From Solimonas marina (GTDB lineage: Bacteria > Pseudomonadota > Gammaproteobacteria > Nevskiales > Nevskiaceae): a DNA stretch of 64,000 nt. Of the stretch, positions 31,226 to 40,391 are shown one piece after another. Every line of letters begins with the position of its first letter. Positions within the stretch are counted from its first letter, which is position 1. The translations under genes and the position numbers were made by a program. The notes under the pieces were generated by a model. It saw nothing but the letters and a program-made list of their open reading frames with translations. It ran no database searches and was not told the DNA's origin. The stretch spans positions 185,560 through 249,559 of the forward strand of contig NZ_JAAVXB010000006.1 in NCBI RefSeq assembly GCF_012241385.1, written 5' to 3'.

Positions 31226-31702
31226 ATGAGCAAAAAAGAAGCGGCCAGCCAGGAACGGACGATCGCCGTCAATCGCCGGGCGCGCCACGAATACTTCATT
31301 GAAGAGCGCTACGAGGCCGGCCTCGTGCTGAAAGGCTGGGAGGTCAAGAGCCTGCGCGCCGGCCGCGCGCAGATCGCCGAGGCCTACGTCGTCATCAAGG
31401 GCGGCGAAGCCTGGCTGATCGGCGCGCACCTGACGCCACTCAAGCAAACGTCGACGCACGAGATCGCCGATGCCACGCGCACGCGCAAGCTGTTGCTGCA
31501 CGAACGCGAGCTGGCGACGCTGATCGGCAAGGTCGAGCGCGCCGGCTACACCCTGGTGCCGCTCGACCTGCACTGGGAGAAAGGTCGCGCCAAGCTCGAG
31601 GTGGGCCTCGCCAAGGGCAAGAAGCAACACGACAAGCGCGCGGACATCAAGGAGCGGGACTGGCAGCGCCAGAAAGACCGGATCATGCGCCACTCGGCCT
31701 GA
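31226..31702 (+). CDS. smpB: SsrA-binding protein SmpB
   Basis: Partner of tmRNA in trans-translation: it binds the tRNA-like domain and brings it to stalled ribosomes. The 158-aa product has the OB-fold block [30 protein letters not shown] sequence and the basic tail [24 protein letters not shown] typical of the family. The tRNA partner gene ssrA follows 228 bp downstream. The last 44 bp of the gene are part of a 97-bp sequence that is repeated once more before ssrA. Confidence 0.97.
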   Translation: MSKKEAASQERTIAVNRRARHEYFIEERYEAGLVLKGWEVKSLRAGRAQIAEAYVVIKGGEAWLIGAHLTPLKQTSTHEIADATRTRKLLLHERELATLIGKVERAGYTLVPLDLHWEKGRAKLEVGLAKGKKQHDKRADIKERDWQRQKDRIMRHSA

Positions 31703-31880
31703 GCCTCCCGAACAGGTCCATCCCGCCAGTCCCTTTCGCCGACTCGCTCGCCGCTGCTACGCGGCTTGGCGGCTCGCGGCGATACTGGCAGCGCCAAAAA
31801 GACCGGATCATGCGCCACTCGGCCTGAGTCTCCCGAACAGGTCCATCCCGCCAGTCCCTTTCGCCGACTCGCTCGCCGCT
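31659..31880 (+). repeat. 97-bp direct duplication of the smpB 3' end
   Basis: Copies at 31659-31755 and 31784-31880 are equal in length and differ at only two bases. Copy 1 begins within smpB (ACTGGCAGCGCCA) and runs past its stop codon; copy 2 repeats the last codons and stop as non-coding sequence. The copies are separated by 28 bp. The second ends 49 bp before the tmRNA 5' end, in the tmRNA promoter area. Confidence 0.9.
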
Positions 31881-31929
31881 TGAATTCATCACCAACTGCC
31901 GCATCTGAGATACACTGAAGGTTCACAAC

Positions 31930-32285
31930 GGGGCTGACCGGTTTCGACGCCGGCTACGGAACCCGAAGTGCATGCCGAGGTGTCAGGTCCTCGTAAAACT
32001 CTTGGCAACCAAGCTAGTTGCGAACGATTCCAACTACGCCCTCGCCGCCTAAACTCCGGTGAGCGTCCATCCTTTCAGTGCCGATACTGGCTGGAATGGG
32101 CGTCGACTCTTATCGGCTCGTGGTGACGCCCGCCCTTGGCTGATCTGCTAAATCCTTAAGGGGATAAGCGCTGGCGATCCGTGCCTGTTCGGGAGCCGGC
32201 GACGAAAAATAAAGACGAGGCTAAGCATGTAGATCTGAGGGCTACGATCTGGCGGACGCGGGTTCAATTCCCGCCAGCTCCACCA
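31930..32285 (+). ncRNA. ssrA: transfer-messenger RNA (tmRNA)
   Basis: One-piece tmRNA of about 356 nt. The 5' end GGGGCTGACCGGTTTCGACG and the 3' end with T-loop GGGTTCAATTCCC, acceptor strand CAGCTCC and encoded ACCA form the alanine-tRNA-like domain. The tag reading frame at 32020-32052 begins at the GCG resume codon and encodes ANDSNYALAA followed by TAA, ending in the ALAA degron read by ClpXP-type proteases. Located just after smpB. Confidence 0.96.
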
Positions 32286-32292
32286 ACACCAA

Positions 32293-32323
32293 GAGACCCC
32301 GCCGGCAGTGCCGGTGGGGTCTC
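32293..32323 (+). terminator. terminator of ssrA
   Basis: A 14-bp stem with one G-T pair (GAGACCCC..CCGGC / GCCGG..GGGGTCTC) around an AGT loop, starting 7 bp after the CCA end of tmRNA. It is GC-rich; the following sequence is only moderately T-rich. Confidence 0.75.
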
Positions 32324-32338
32324 GATCATTCTGGCGAT

Positions 32339-32367
32339 AAAAAAAGCCCGCGCCGATCGGCGCGGGC
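32339..32367 (-). terminator. minus-strand intrinsic terminator without a visible gene
   Basis: Perfect 9-bp stem GCCCGCGCC / GGCGCGGGC around GATC, with a run of seven A on its left side, that is a T tract on the minus strand. The orientation is for transcription coming from the right. No minus-strand protein gene is visible between here and 39.7 kb, so either it stops antisense reading towards ssrA or it ends an unrecognised small RNA. Confidence 0.6.
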
Positions 32368-32704
32368 CAAATAGAGTTGAGAAGAGTCCTTGGGAATGAC
32401 TCGGGTTCGAGACTACGCCGTCGATCCGAACAAAAAATGAACAAAGCGTGCGCCCGGCTGCCATCCGCCAGGACGCATGGACGTTCCTTGAACAAAGCTT
32501 GCGGTACAAGTCCATACAAGTCATCGGCTTGTGCTACCTTTTGAAACTACGCGATGACATCGGCACGAGTGCCGCTCAGGGGAGCGTTGCGAGATGCGCA
32601 GGGAGGGGAAAGCTCAGGGAAGGTGCGCCTTTCATCGGCCGGCCGTTGCCGTCGGCCGGCATGTCATGGAGTTCCCTGACCGCGCTGGCCCTAGCGTGCA
32701 CGGC
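32368..32704. other. non-coding gap between ssrA terminators and minor pilin operon
   Basis: No supported gene. It holds three scattered GAACAAA-like words (near 32430, 32440 and 32490) and presumably the promoter of the pilin operon; TTGAAC at 32488 is a possible -35 but no good -10 follows at the right distance. An unrecognised minus-strand small RNA ending at the hairpin to the left is possible. Confidence 0.4.
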
Positions 32705-33277
32705 ATGACGACACAAAATGGCCTGACCTTGGTGGAGCTGGTCGTGACGCTGGCGGTCGCCGCGATTCTGCTCGCCGTGGCCGTGCCCGCGTATACGAAC
32801 CTCATGGTCTCGGGGCGCCTGACGACCACGGCCAACGACTTCGTTGCGGCGCTCAATCAGGCGCGAGCCGAGGCGGTGCGGCGCAACACGACCGTTATTT
32901 TCTGCAGCAACAGCAGCGCCGAAAACGGCACTAGCGTGCTCGGCAACGCCTGTATTTCCCAGGCGGGCGCGGTGTATGTGCTCGACAGTGACGCCATGCC
33001 TGTAGCGCTGTACGAAGCACCGCTCATACCGGACGATCTCTCGCTGGGGACCGGCGATGATGCCGTCACCGCCCTCACCTACAGCGGCAACGGACTGGCC
33101 TCGCTTGTCGGCGACGGCGCGCCCTACAGTGGCTTGATTGCCGACATCTCCTCGTCGCGCATCAGCGACAACAATCATCGTTGCCTCTACATGGCGACCG
33201 GCAGCAGCATTTCGAGCTGCAGCTTCAGCAGCACTGATCAGGGGTGCCCCAGCAGTGAGCCGACGACCTGCCACTGA
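32705..33277 (+). CDS. fimU: type IV minor pilin, FimU/FimT (GspH-domain) type
   Basis: First gene of a minor pilin operon, 190 aa. Short leader MTTQNG, cleavage before Leu7, then LTLVELVVTLAVAAILLAVAVPAY with Glu at mature +5. The C-terminal domain is GspH/FimT-like with paired cysteines. Minor pilins FimU, PilV, PilW and PilX prime pilus assembly and carry PilY1 to the tip. The ATG at 32705 gives a short leader; a GTG at 32696 or ATG further up are alternatives. fimU versus fimT is decided only by position next to pilV. Confidence 0.85.
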   Translation: MTTQNGLTLVELVVTLAVAAILLAVAVPAYTNLMVSGRLTTTANDFVAALNQARAEAVRRNTTVIFCSNSSAENGTSVLGNACISQAGAVYVLDSDAMPVALYEAPLIPDDLSLGTGDDAVTALTYSGNGLASLVGDGAPYSGLIADISSSRISDNNHRCLYMATGSSISSCSFSSTDQGCPSSEPTTCH

Positions 33278-33743
33278 TTACCGTTATTTGCATTTGCGGA
33301 ACCAGCGAGGCATCGGCCTCATCGAGGTGCTGGTCGCCGTACTGATTCTGTCGATCGGCCTGTTGGGGATCGCGATGGTGCAAACCCGCGCGCTGGCCAA
33401 CAACAACAGCGCCATGGGCCGTTCGATGGCGACGGTTGCAAGCTACTCGATTCTCGATGCGATGCGCGCCGACCGCGACAACGCCGTCACGGCCGGCACC
33501 TACAACGGCACCATCACTGCGGACGACTGCCCGGACGAAGGGTCGTTCGCCGAGACGCAGTTGCACAAGTGGTGCGCCGAGCTCGGGCAGACACTGGGTA
33601 TCGCCGACACGACGAAGGGCACGATCGCCTGCGCCGACACGGGCATCTGCACGGTGACCGTGCAGTTCGATGACAGCAAGGCCGCCGAGAACGGCAGCGG
33701 CACGCAGCAGACCACGTCCGTCATCACCAAGGCGATGCTGTGA
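33255..33743 (+). CDS. pilV: type IV pilus minor pilin PilV
   Basis: 162-aa prepilin. Cleavage in QRG before IGLIEVLVAVLILSIGLLGIAMVQTRAL, with Glu at +5; the IGLLG.A..Q sequence is typical of PilV. A GTG at 33255 overlapping the end of the preceding gene is chosen as start; a TTG at 33288 would give a very short leader. The stop overlaps the pilW GTG start by 3 bases. Confidence 0.88.
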   Translation: MSRRPATDYRYLHLRNQRGIGLIEVLVAVLILSIGLLGIAMVQTRALANNNSAMGRSMATVASYSILDAMRADRDNAVTAGTYNGTITADDCPDEGSFAETQLHKWCAELGQTLGIADTTKGTIACADTGICTVTVQFDDSKAAENGSGTQQTTSVITKAML

Positions 33744-34786
33744 AGACGCCGATCCGCACTTCGTCGCCCGCACCTTGCTGGCAACGCGGCTTCAGCCTGA
33801 TCGAGCTGATGATCGCGATGGTGCTCGGCCTGCTCGTCATCGGCGCCGCCACTGCGGTGTTCCTGTCGAACAGCCAGTCGTACCGTTCCAACTCGGCGCT
33901 CAGCCAGATCCAGGAAAACTCGCGCATCGCATTCGAGCTGATGGCGCGCGACATCCGGCAGGCCGGTCTGACCGGATGCGGCAACGCGGCACGTATCGGC
34001 AACACACTGAACAACGGGACCGCCAAAGCTGCCGAGTCGGGCGGCACGGCCGACTGGTGGGCCGATTTCGACAATGCGCTGCACGGCTACGACGGTGACC
34101 AGACCGATCCGGCCGTCGCCGTCGGCAGCGGTTCCGCGGACCGCGTCGACGGTACCGATTCGGTCCAACTGATCGGCGCATCGAATACCGGCTGGAGCAT
34201 CGCCACGGATACGCCCGCCGATTACAAGTTCACGCTGAACGAGTCATCGGCCGATCTGGAAGCCGGCGATATCGTGATCGTCTGCGATCCGGATCACGCG
34301 GCAATCACGCAGATCAGCGCCTACACAGCTTCCTCGCAAACCGTCGAGCACAATAGTCCGAATGCGCAAGCGCCGGGCAACTGCTCGCAGGGTCTCGGGT
34401 TTCCGACGCAATGCACGGCGACCGGCAACAGCTATCAGTTCGCTGCGAATTCGCAGGTCTCGAAGCTGCAGTCCGTCGACTGGTACGTCGGCAACAACCC
34501 GGTCGGCACGACCTCGCTGTACCGGATGGCGCTGACCACCAGCGGTGGTGATGCGACGACCGTCGCCCAGGAAATGGTGCGCGAGGTCACCGGCATGCAG
34601 ATCCAGTATCACGTCAACGGCCAGACCGCCTTCGCCGACGCCAGCACGCTGAGCACGAGCGACTGGGCTGCCGTCGACGCCGTGCGGCTGTCGCTGAAGT
34701 TCAGCAGTACCGAACAGGCCGGTACCGACGCCGCCCCGCTGTCCCGGCAGCTGCAGTACACCGTCACGCTGCGCAATCGGATATGA
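33740..34786 (+). CDS. pilW: type IV pilus minor pilin PilW
   Basis: 348-aa minor pilin with cleavage in QRG before FSLIELMIAMVLGLLVIGAATAVFL and Glu at +5. The block NSALSQIQENSRIAFELMARDIRQAGLTGCGN is diagnostic of PilW. Start is GTG, overlapping the pilV stop. It overlaps pilX by 4 bp (ATGA), showing coupling within the operon. Confidence 0.93.
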   Translation: MKTPIRTSSPAPCWQRGFSLIELMIAMVLGLLVIGAATAVFLSNSQSYRSNSALSQIQENSRIAFELMARDIRQAGLTGCGNAARIGNTLNNGTAKAAESGGTADWWADFDNALHGYDGDQTDPAVAVGSGSADRVDGTDSVQLIGASNTGWSIATDTPADYKFTLNESSADLEAGDIVIVCDPDHAAITQISAYTASSQTVEHNSPNAQAPGNCSQGLGFPTQCTATGNSYQFAANSQVSKLQSVDWYVGNNPVGTTSLYRMALTTSGGDATTVAQEMVREVTGMQIQYHVNGQTAFADASTLSTSDWAAVDAVRLSLKFSSTEQAGTDAAPLSRQLQYTVTLRNRI

Positions 34787-35376
34787 CTCCAGGCTCCACC
34801 AGCTCGGTTTCCATGTGGGGCACTTGCCCCCGGCGACCGCTCGACCGGCAGTCCGGCGTCGCCCTTGTCGTGGCGCTGATCCTGCTGATTCTAGTGACCT
34901 TGATCGGCCTTGCGGCGATTCGCGGTGCGACGACGCAGCAGAAAATGACCGCGAACTTCTACGATCGCGAAACGGCCTTCCAGAGCGCCGAGGCCGGCCT
35001 CGAGGCCGGCGCCGCTGCACTGGCAGCTGGAGCGCCTTCGTACACCAGGAATTGCGCACAGGGTGGCTCCGTGTGCCAGGCCAACCCGTTCGCCGACCCC
35101 AATCTGCCATCGGACTCGATACAGACCGTCTCGACCGGTGAGTTCGAGCATGCCGCGAATGCGACGGGCCAGCCACAGTTCGTCATCGAAAACATGGGCA
35201 ACTACTCGGACCCGAATTCGAATACGGGCTTTGGGCAAACAGCCAACGCCGCCCAATACGGCGCGCAGGGCGTCACGACGACCGCCGTCTATTACCGGAT
35301 CACCGCGCGCAGCGGCGATCCGGACGAGATCGGCGAGCGTGCCGTCGTCACTCTGCAGGCAATGTACAAGCAATGA
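34783..35376 (+). CDS. pilX: type IV pilus minor pilin PilX
   Basis: 197-aa minor pilin. Leader ends RQSG, mature part VALVVALILLILVTLIGLAAIRG without Glu at +5, as is usual for PilX, followed by TTQQKMTANFYDRETAFQSAEAGLEAG, the family block. Contains a cysteine pair in NCAQGGSVCQ. Lies between pilW and pilY1 with overlaps on both sides. Confidence 0.93.
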   Translation: MTPGSTSSVSMWGTCPRRPLDRQSGVALVVALILLILVTLIGLAAIRGATTQQKMTANFYDRETAFQSAEAGLEAGAAALAAGAPSYTRNCAQGGSVCQANPFADPNLPSDSIQTVSTGEFEHAANATGQPQFVIENMGNYSDPNSNTGFGQTANAAQYGAQGVTTTAVYYRITARSGDPDEIGERAVVTLQAMYKQ

Positions 35377-35387
35377 TGGGAGTCGCC

Positions 35388-38300
35388 ATGAAGCGTTCCG
35401 ACCTCAGCGCACACAAGATAGCCGGACGCGCCGCGCGCTGGTGGCTCGCCGCGCTGGCCGCGATCATCACCGCGCCGTCCGCCTCGGCCGCCGTCGCCAT
35501 CGATCAGAGCCCGCTGACCGTCCAGCAATCGCTGGCACCGAACATCGTGCTGATGCTCGACGACTCCGGCTCGATGGCCTGGGACTACATGCCGGACTGG
35601 GGCTACCTCAGCGATACCAGCGATGACGGCGTACGCAACGCCAGCATCAATCAGGTCTATTACGACCCGAACACGACCTACACGCCGCCACCGAATGCCG
35701 CCGGCGGCAGCTATTCGAACTCCCCCGGGTTGACGAACGCCTACAAGGACGGCTTCCTCGACACGACAGCAACGAACATCACGACCTACACGTCGCCATC
35801 CGGAAGCTTTCCGTATTACACACGGTTCACAGTGACGACGCAGACGGGCGCCGGGGCAGCCGTTTGCGATACCGGGGACCAGCTGGTGACGTCCGGCTCC
35901 CACGCCGGACAATGCAGAGATTGCTACGGTTCTTATTGCTATAACAGCTATTACACGCCCACACCCAGCTGTCCAAGCGGCTACAGCTACAGCTCGTCGA
36001 GCGGCACCTGCACGGCCAGCAGCTACAAGTATTTCTTCACCTACACGACCGGCTCCGGCAATACCCGCCACTACGTCGGCCAGACCGGCGATTGCGCCCT
36101 GCTGTCGACCGCAAATCAGGCGGTCTGCGACGACAGCGCCGCGACGCAGCAGAACGTCGCCAACTGGTTCTCGTACTACCGCACCCGCATCCTGATGGCC
36201 AAGAGCGGCCTGATGAGTGCGTTCTCGTCACTCGATCCGACGATCCGCTTCGGCTTCGGCTCGATCGACGGAGGCAGCAGCGGCAACGGCAACTACTCGA
36301 GCCTCCCAAGCTCGCGCTACAGCTACACGGACAACCTCAACGGCGGCTCGAACTATATTGCAAAGGTCCAGCCATTCGGTGATGGCTCGACGAGTTCGAC
36401 GCAAAAAGCCCAATTCTGGAACTGGCTGGTCAATGCCAGCGTGTCCGGCGGCACGCCGCTGCGTCAGGCGCTCAACGCTATCGGTCAGTACTACATGACC
36501 GACCAGCCCTGGCAGACATCGAGCAGTAACACCGAGCAGCTCGCCTGCCGTCAAGCCTATTCGATCCTGACCACCGACGGCTTCGCCAATGGCCCCGATC
36601 CATCCGGCGTCGGCGACGTCGACGGCAGCGCCGGCGCAACGATCACCGGCCCCAACAGCCAGAGCTATGCGTATTCGCCGGTCCAGCCTTATACCGACAG
36701 TGGCAATATTGGCACGTCAACAACCACGACGACCTACGATCCCGAGCTCGATTGCCCGAATCGATATTCGTTGGGTAGCGACGGCCTATGCCATCGAAAC
36801 GGACATTCAGACCGAAGCCCAACGCCCAGTTGCGATAACGGCGACGCATACAGCAGCAGTACCGGCAAGTGCACGCATACCGAAACCAGTACCGGCACGA
36901 CATACAGCGATACGCTGGCTGATGTGGCGATGAAATACTGGAACTCTGACCTCCGTACCGGTATGGCCAATGAAGTGCCAACCAGCACCGAGGATTCGGC
37001 GTTCTGGCAGCATATGGCTACCTTCACCGTCGGCCTCGGCTTCACACCGGTCTATTCCGACAATACAACGCCGATTCCAGTCGATCAGGTCTTCGCCTGG
37101 GCCAATGGCGGCACGGCAATTCAGAACTTCGTCTGGCCAGAGCCGGATTACGGCAACAATCGCGGGTCAGGCGGTACGCTCGCCAACATCGCCGATCTGG
37201 CCCACGCAGCGGTCAACGGCCATGGCGGATTCTACTCAGCAACAAGTCCGCAGGCATTCTCGAGCGGCATCGCCGATGCGCTGAAGCGCGTCGCCACCCG
37301 TGTCGGCACCGGCGCGAGCCTGGCCTCGAACAGCACCAAGCTCGAGACCGGTACCGTCACCTATCAGGCGGTCTACTACACCGGCACCTGGCGCGGCGAT
37401 CTCAAGGCGTTCAACGTCGATCCGGACTCGGGCGCGATCGCATCGACGGCATCGTGGACCGCGTCGAATGCGCTGCCGGCCGCCGGCAGCCGCAATATCT
37501 GGACCTACAATTCCAGTGGCGCCAGCGGCGCGAAATTCGTTGAATTCAAGCTGCCCAGTTCACTGTCGACAGCCGAGCAGACGGCCCTCGGCTCGACATC
37601 GACGATCCAGCAAAACGTCATTAGCTATTTGCGCGGCGACAGCAGTAAAGAAGAGAACAAGACCGGCGGCACCTTCCGAACTCGTGAAGCCGTGCTTGGC
37701 GACATCGTCGATTCACAGCCGGTTTACGTCGGCGCCCCAGATGCCAACCTTTACATCGGCAAGACATTCACCGGTTCGAGCGCCTATGCGACATTCGCCG
37801 CGACGCAGGCCACCCGCACTGCCGCAATCTGGGTCGCTGCCAATGACGGCATGCTCCACGCGTTCCGCGCTAGTGATGGCGTGGAACTGTTCGCCTACAT
37901 GCCAGAAGCGACCATTCTCGACGGTATTGCCGATCTGTCGGATCCGAATTACGGCGGCAACAGCGTCCCGCACGAATACTTCAACGACGGCGAAATCACC
38001 GCCGCCGACGTCTATCTCGACAGCACCCAGGGCTGGCGCAGCGTCGTCGTCGGCACCACCGGCCGCGGCCTGTCGAAGGCCGTCTACGCGCTCGACGTCA
38101 CCAATCCGGCATCGCCGACGCTGCTATGGGAGCGTCGCTCTGGCGACGGCTTGAGCGGCAGCAGCTACATCGGCCAGATCACGGGCAAACCGGTCATCGC
38201 CCAGGTCGCCGACGGCAGCTGGGCGGTGCTGATCGGCAATGGCTACAACAGTACGCAGGGCAAGGCTGCGCTGCTGCAGTTCGCGATCAGCGACGGCAGC

Positions 38301-39239
38301 CTCAACGTCCACACGACAACGGATAGCAGCACCGACAACGGCCTTGCCCCGCCAGCCGTGTGGATGGCCAGTGCCACAAACGGCATCAGCACGACCGCCT
38401 ATGCCGGCGATCTGAAAGGGCATGTCTGGTCATTCGATCTGAGCTCTGGCACTAGCACCGGATCGTTGCTGTTCACCGCCGAGAGCAGCGGCAGTGCGGC
38501 ACAGCCGATTACCGCCGGCATGCTCGCCGGCAAGGATCCGGACACCGGCAATGTCTGGCTGTTCTTCGGCACCGGACGCTATCTCACGCAATCCGAGCTC
38601 GAGGACGAATCGACGCAGACCTGGTGGGGCATCATCGTTCAGGCCGGTGCCGGACAGCCAGGCACCCTGGTCACGAATCTGTCGAACGGGCGCGATGCAC
38701 TCAGGCAACGCAGCATCGTCGCCGAACAGGAGGTCGACACGGATACCGAATCACTCGGCGCACGCGCAATCTCGACGGACAACCCCGACGATATGGCCGG
38801 CTATTCGGGCTGGTACATCGATCTCACTTCGCCGACCAGCGGCGCGCAAGGCGAACGCATGGTGACGCCGAACCAGTTCCAGGGCAGTCTACTGCTCGGT
38901 ACCACCCGCATCCCGGAATCGAGCGACCCCTGCAACCCATCCGGCAGCGGCTGGATCATGGCGATCAGTCCGTTCACCGGCGCCGCTCCTGGTTCAACGT
39001 TCTTCGATACCAACGGCGACGGCGACTTCGACGACGACGACATGATCACCGACGCCGATGGCAACAAGTACGTGGTCGCCGGCGTCGGCTTCTCATCGGT
39101 GCCGAACAATCCGATATTCGTCGGCAATACCATGCTCGTCAGCTTCGACAACGCCACGACCAGCAGCATCGGCACCGCTGGCAATCCGAACGCGCTGGAT
39201 CGGCTGTCCTGGCGCGAGCTGTTCGGACAATCACAGTGA
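35388..39239 (+). CDS. pilY1: type IV pilus tip adhesin PilY1
   Basis: Large secreted tip protein of 1283 aa that promotes pilus extension, adhesion and surface sensing. A signal peptide (RWWLAALAAIITAPSASA) is followed by a von Willebrand A-like domain with a MIDAS motif DDSGS at residues 58-62, an unusual Cys/Tyr/Ser-rich insert near 170-215, and a C-terminal beta-propeller-like PilY1 domain. Near residue 1206 DTNGDGDFDDDD resembles a calcium-binding loop. I chose the third in-frame ATG because GGAG lies six bases before it. The stop overlaps pilE. Confidence 0.94.
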   Translation: MKRSDLSAHKIAGRAARWWLAALAAIITAPSASAAVAIDQSPLTVQQSLAPNIVLMLDDSGSMAWDYMPDWGYLSDTSDDGVRNASINQVYYDPNTTYTPPPNAAGGSYSNSPGLTNAYKDGFLDTTATNITTYTSPSGSFPYYTRFTVTTQTGAGAAVCDTGDQLVTSGSHAGQCRDCYGSYCYNSYYTPTPSCPSGYSYSSSSGTCTASSYKYFFTYTTGSGNTRHYVGQTGDCALLSTANQAVCDDSAATQQNVANWFSYYRTRILMAKSGLMSAFSSLDPTIRFGFGSIDGGSSGNGNYSSLPSSRYSYTDNLNGGSNYIAKVQPFGDGSTSSTQKAQFWNWLVNASVSGGTPLRQALNAIGQYYMTDQPWQTSSSNTEQLACRQAYSILTTDGFANGPDPSGVGDVDGSAGATITGPNSQSYAYSPVQPYTDSGNIGTSTTTTTYDPELDCPNRYSLGSDGLCHRNGHSDRSPTPSCDNGDAYSSSTGKCTHTETSTGTTYSDTLADVAMKYWNSDLRTGMANEVPTSTEDSAFWQHMATFTVGLGFTPVYSDNTTPIPVDQVFAWANGGTAIQNFVWPEPDYGNNRGSGGTLANIADLAHAAVNGHGGFYSATSPQAFSSGIADALKRVATRVGTGASLASNSTKLETGTVTYQAVYYTGTWRGDLKAFNVDPDSGAIASTASWTASNALPAAGSRNIWTYNSSGASGAKFVEFKLPSSLSTAEQTALGSTSTIQQNVISYLRGDSSKEENKTGGTFRTREAVLGDIVDSQPVYVGAPDANLYIGKTFTGSSAYATFAATQATRTAAIWVAANDGMLHAFRASDGVELFAYMPEATILDGIADLSDPNYGGNSVPHEYFNDGEITAADVYLDSTQGWRSVVVGTTGRGLSKAVYALDVTNPASPTLLWERRSGDGLSGSSYIGQITGKPVIAQVADGSWAVLIGNGYNSTQGKAALLQFAISDGSLNVHTTTDSSTDNGLAPPAVWMASATNGISTTAYAGDLKGHVWSFDLSSGTSTGSLLFTAESSGSAAQPITAGMLAGKDPDTGNVWLFFGTGRYLTQSELEDESTQTWWGIIVQAGAGQPGTLVTNLSNGRDALRQRSIVAEQEVDTDTESLGARAISTDNPDDMAGYSGWYIDLTSPTSGAQGERMVTPNQFQGSLLLGTTRIPESSDPCNPSGSGWIMAISPFTGAAPGSTFFDTNGDGDFDDDDMITDADGNKYVVAGVGFSSVPNNPIFVGNTMLVSFDNATTSSIGTAGNPNALDRLSWRELFGQSQ

Positions 39240-39694
39240 TGGACATGCGAAGCCAACGTACATCCAGTGACCGCCTGCAATGCGGTTTCACGCTGATCGA
39301 ACTGATGATCGCCGTGCTGATCGTCGGCATCCTCGCGGCGATCGCCTATCCGTCCTACGTCGGCTCGATCACGAAGTCGAAGCGCCGTGCGGCGGAGGCC
39401 TGCCTGTCGAGCTACGCGACGTACATGGAGCGCTACTACACAACCAATCTGCGTTACGTCGACGCCGACGGCAATGCCATCGACCTGCCGACGCTTGACT
39501 GTGCGTCGGCGGACAACACGGGCGGCGACTACCAGTACGGTTTCAGCGGTACACCGACCGCATCGACGTACGTGCTGCAGGCCGCGCCGGCCGGCGCCCA
39601 GCAGAGCCGGGACTCCGCCTGTGGGACGTTGACGCTCGATCAGACCGGCGCTCGGGACAATCTCGGCGACGCGGCCCTGTCGACCTGTTGGTAG
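39239..39694 (+). CDS. pilE: type IV minor pilin PilE
   Basis: 151-aa prepilin with cleavage after Gly in QCG before FTLIELMIAVLIVGILAAIAYPSY, Glu at +5. The sequence YVGSITKSKRRAAEACLSSYATYMERYYTTNLRY is typical of PilE minor pilins, and a C-terminal disulfide (about Cys118 and Cys150) is likely. The ATG at 39239 overlaps the pilY1 stop; ATG at 39245 is equally possible. Last gene of the operon; a weak GTACAG/CTGTAC hairpin with a T run follows at 39700. Confidence 0.92.
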   Translation: MDMRSQRTSSDRLQCGFTLIELMIAVLIVGILAAIAYPSYVGSITKSKRRAAEACLSSYATYMERYYTTNLRYVDADGNAIDLPTLDCASADNTGGDYQYGFSGTPTASTYVLQAAPAGAQQSRDSACGTLTLDQTGARDNLGDAALSTCW

Positions 39695-39741
39695 CAGATG
39701 TACAGCTTTTTTCTGTACCGCGCACCAGCTCCGACCCTAAG

Positions 39742-40332
39742 CTAAGGCTGCGGGCAGCTGCCGTCGAAGTCATGCGGCTCGCTGACGACCCGACCGCTGC
39801 CAATCAGCACCAGATCGCGGGCATTGCGATCAATGTCATCGTCAACGCAGACCCGTAGCCGACCAGCCGCGAACGCACCACTGCGCCAGGCGGCGGCCCC
39901 ACTGGGGCCGAACACTACGGCAGTGCGGAACGGTCCGTTTCCAGCGACCTTGAGGTCGGTCGGCCACGATGGCTGCGAGCGCGTCGATTGCGGACGATCG
40001 TCATAATCCAGCTCTCCGTCATGGTTGCGGTCGATGAAGACCATCCACGTCCCTCGACTCCAGTCGCCATCGCAACCACCAGCAACGCTGCCAGCGCAGA
40101 ACGTCACCCACGTGCCATGCGTGACCGCGACCTGCCGTGCATGTGCCATCGCCACCAATAACCGATTCGTCTGTGCCGTCAACCGCGACCTAGACAGGAG
40201 GGCCGAGTAAGCAGGCACGACGATAGCGACAACAACTGCCGTCACCGCCAGTGTGACCAGCAGCTCTAACAAGGTCACACCGCGCCAAGACATCTGTGAG
40301 GCACGCTGCGGCCTCAATCGCCTCTCTAGCAT
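39742..40332 (-). CDS. fimT: second GspH/FimT-type pseudopilin
   Basis: 196-aa prepilin on the opposite strand to the pilin operon. Cleavage in WRG before VTLLELLVTLAVTAVVVAIVVPAY, Glu at +5, and a C-terminal GspH-like domain with the FIDRNHDGELDYDD segment common in FimT proteins; a terminal cysteine pair is possible. The leader is unusually long with the start at 40332; an ATG at residue 14 gives a short one. It is convergent with pilE. FimT members have been linked to DNA uptake in some gammaproteobacteria; the role here is inferred. Confidence 0.85.
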   Translation of the reverse strand: MLERRLRPQRASQMSWRGVTLLELLVTLAVTAVVVAIVVPAYSALLSRSRLTAQTNRLLVAMAHARQVAVTHGTWVTFCAGSVAGGCDGDWSRGTWMVFIDRNHDGELDYDDRPQSTRSQPSWPTDLKVAGNGPFRTAVVFGPSGAAAWRSGAFAAGRLRVCVDDDIDRNARDLVLIGSGRVVSEPHDFDGSCPQP

Positions 40333-40391
40333 TGCCCACCTTCCCCGGCGCCGGACGACTGCAGCGCGACGCGCTTGCGGACCGGCGATGG

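Noticed and set aside
36092..38154. Alternative frames inside pilY1
   Set aside because: No motifs, and the pilY1 frame is continuous with recognisable domains throughout.
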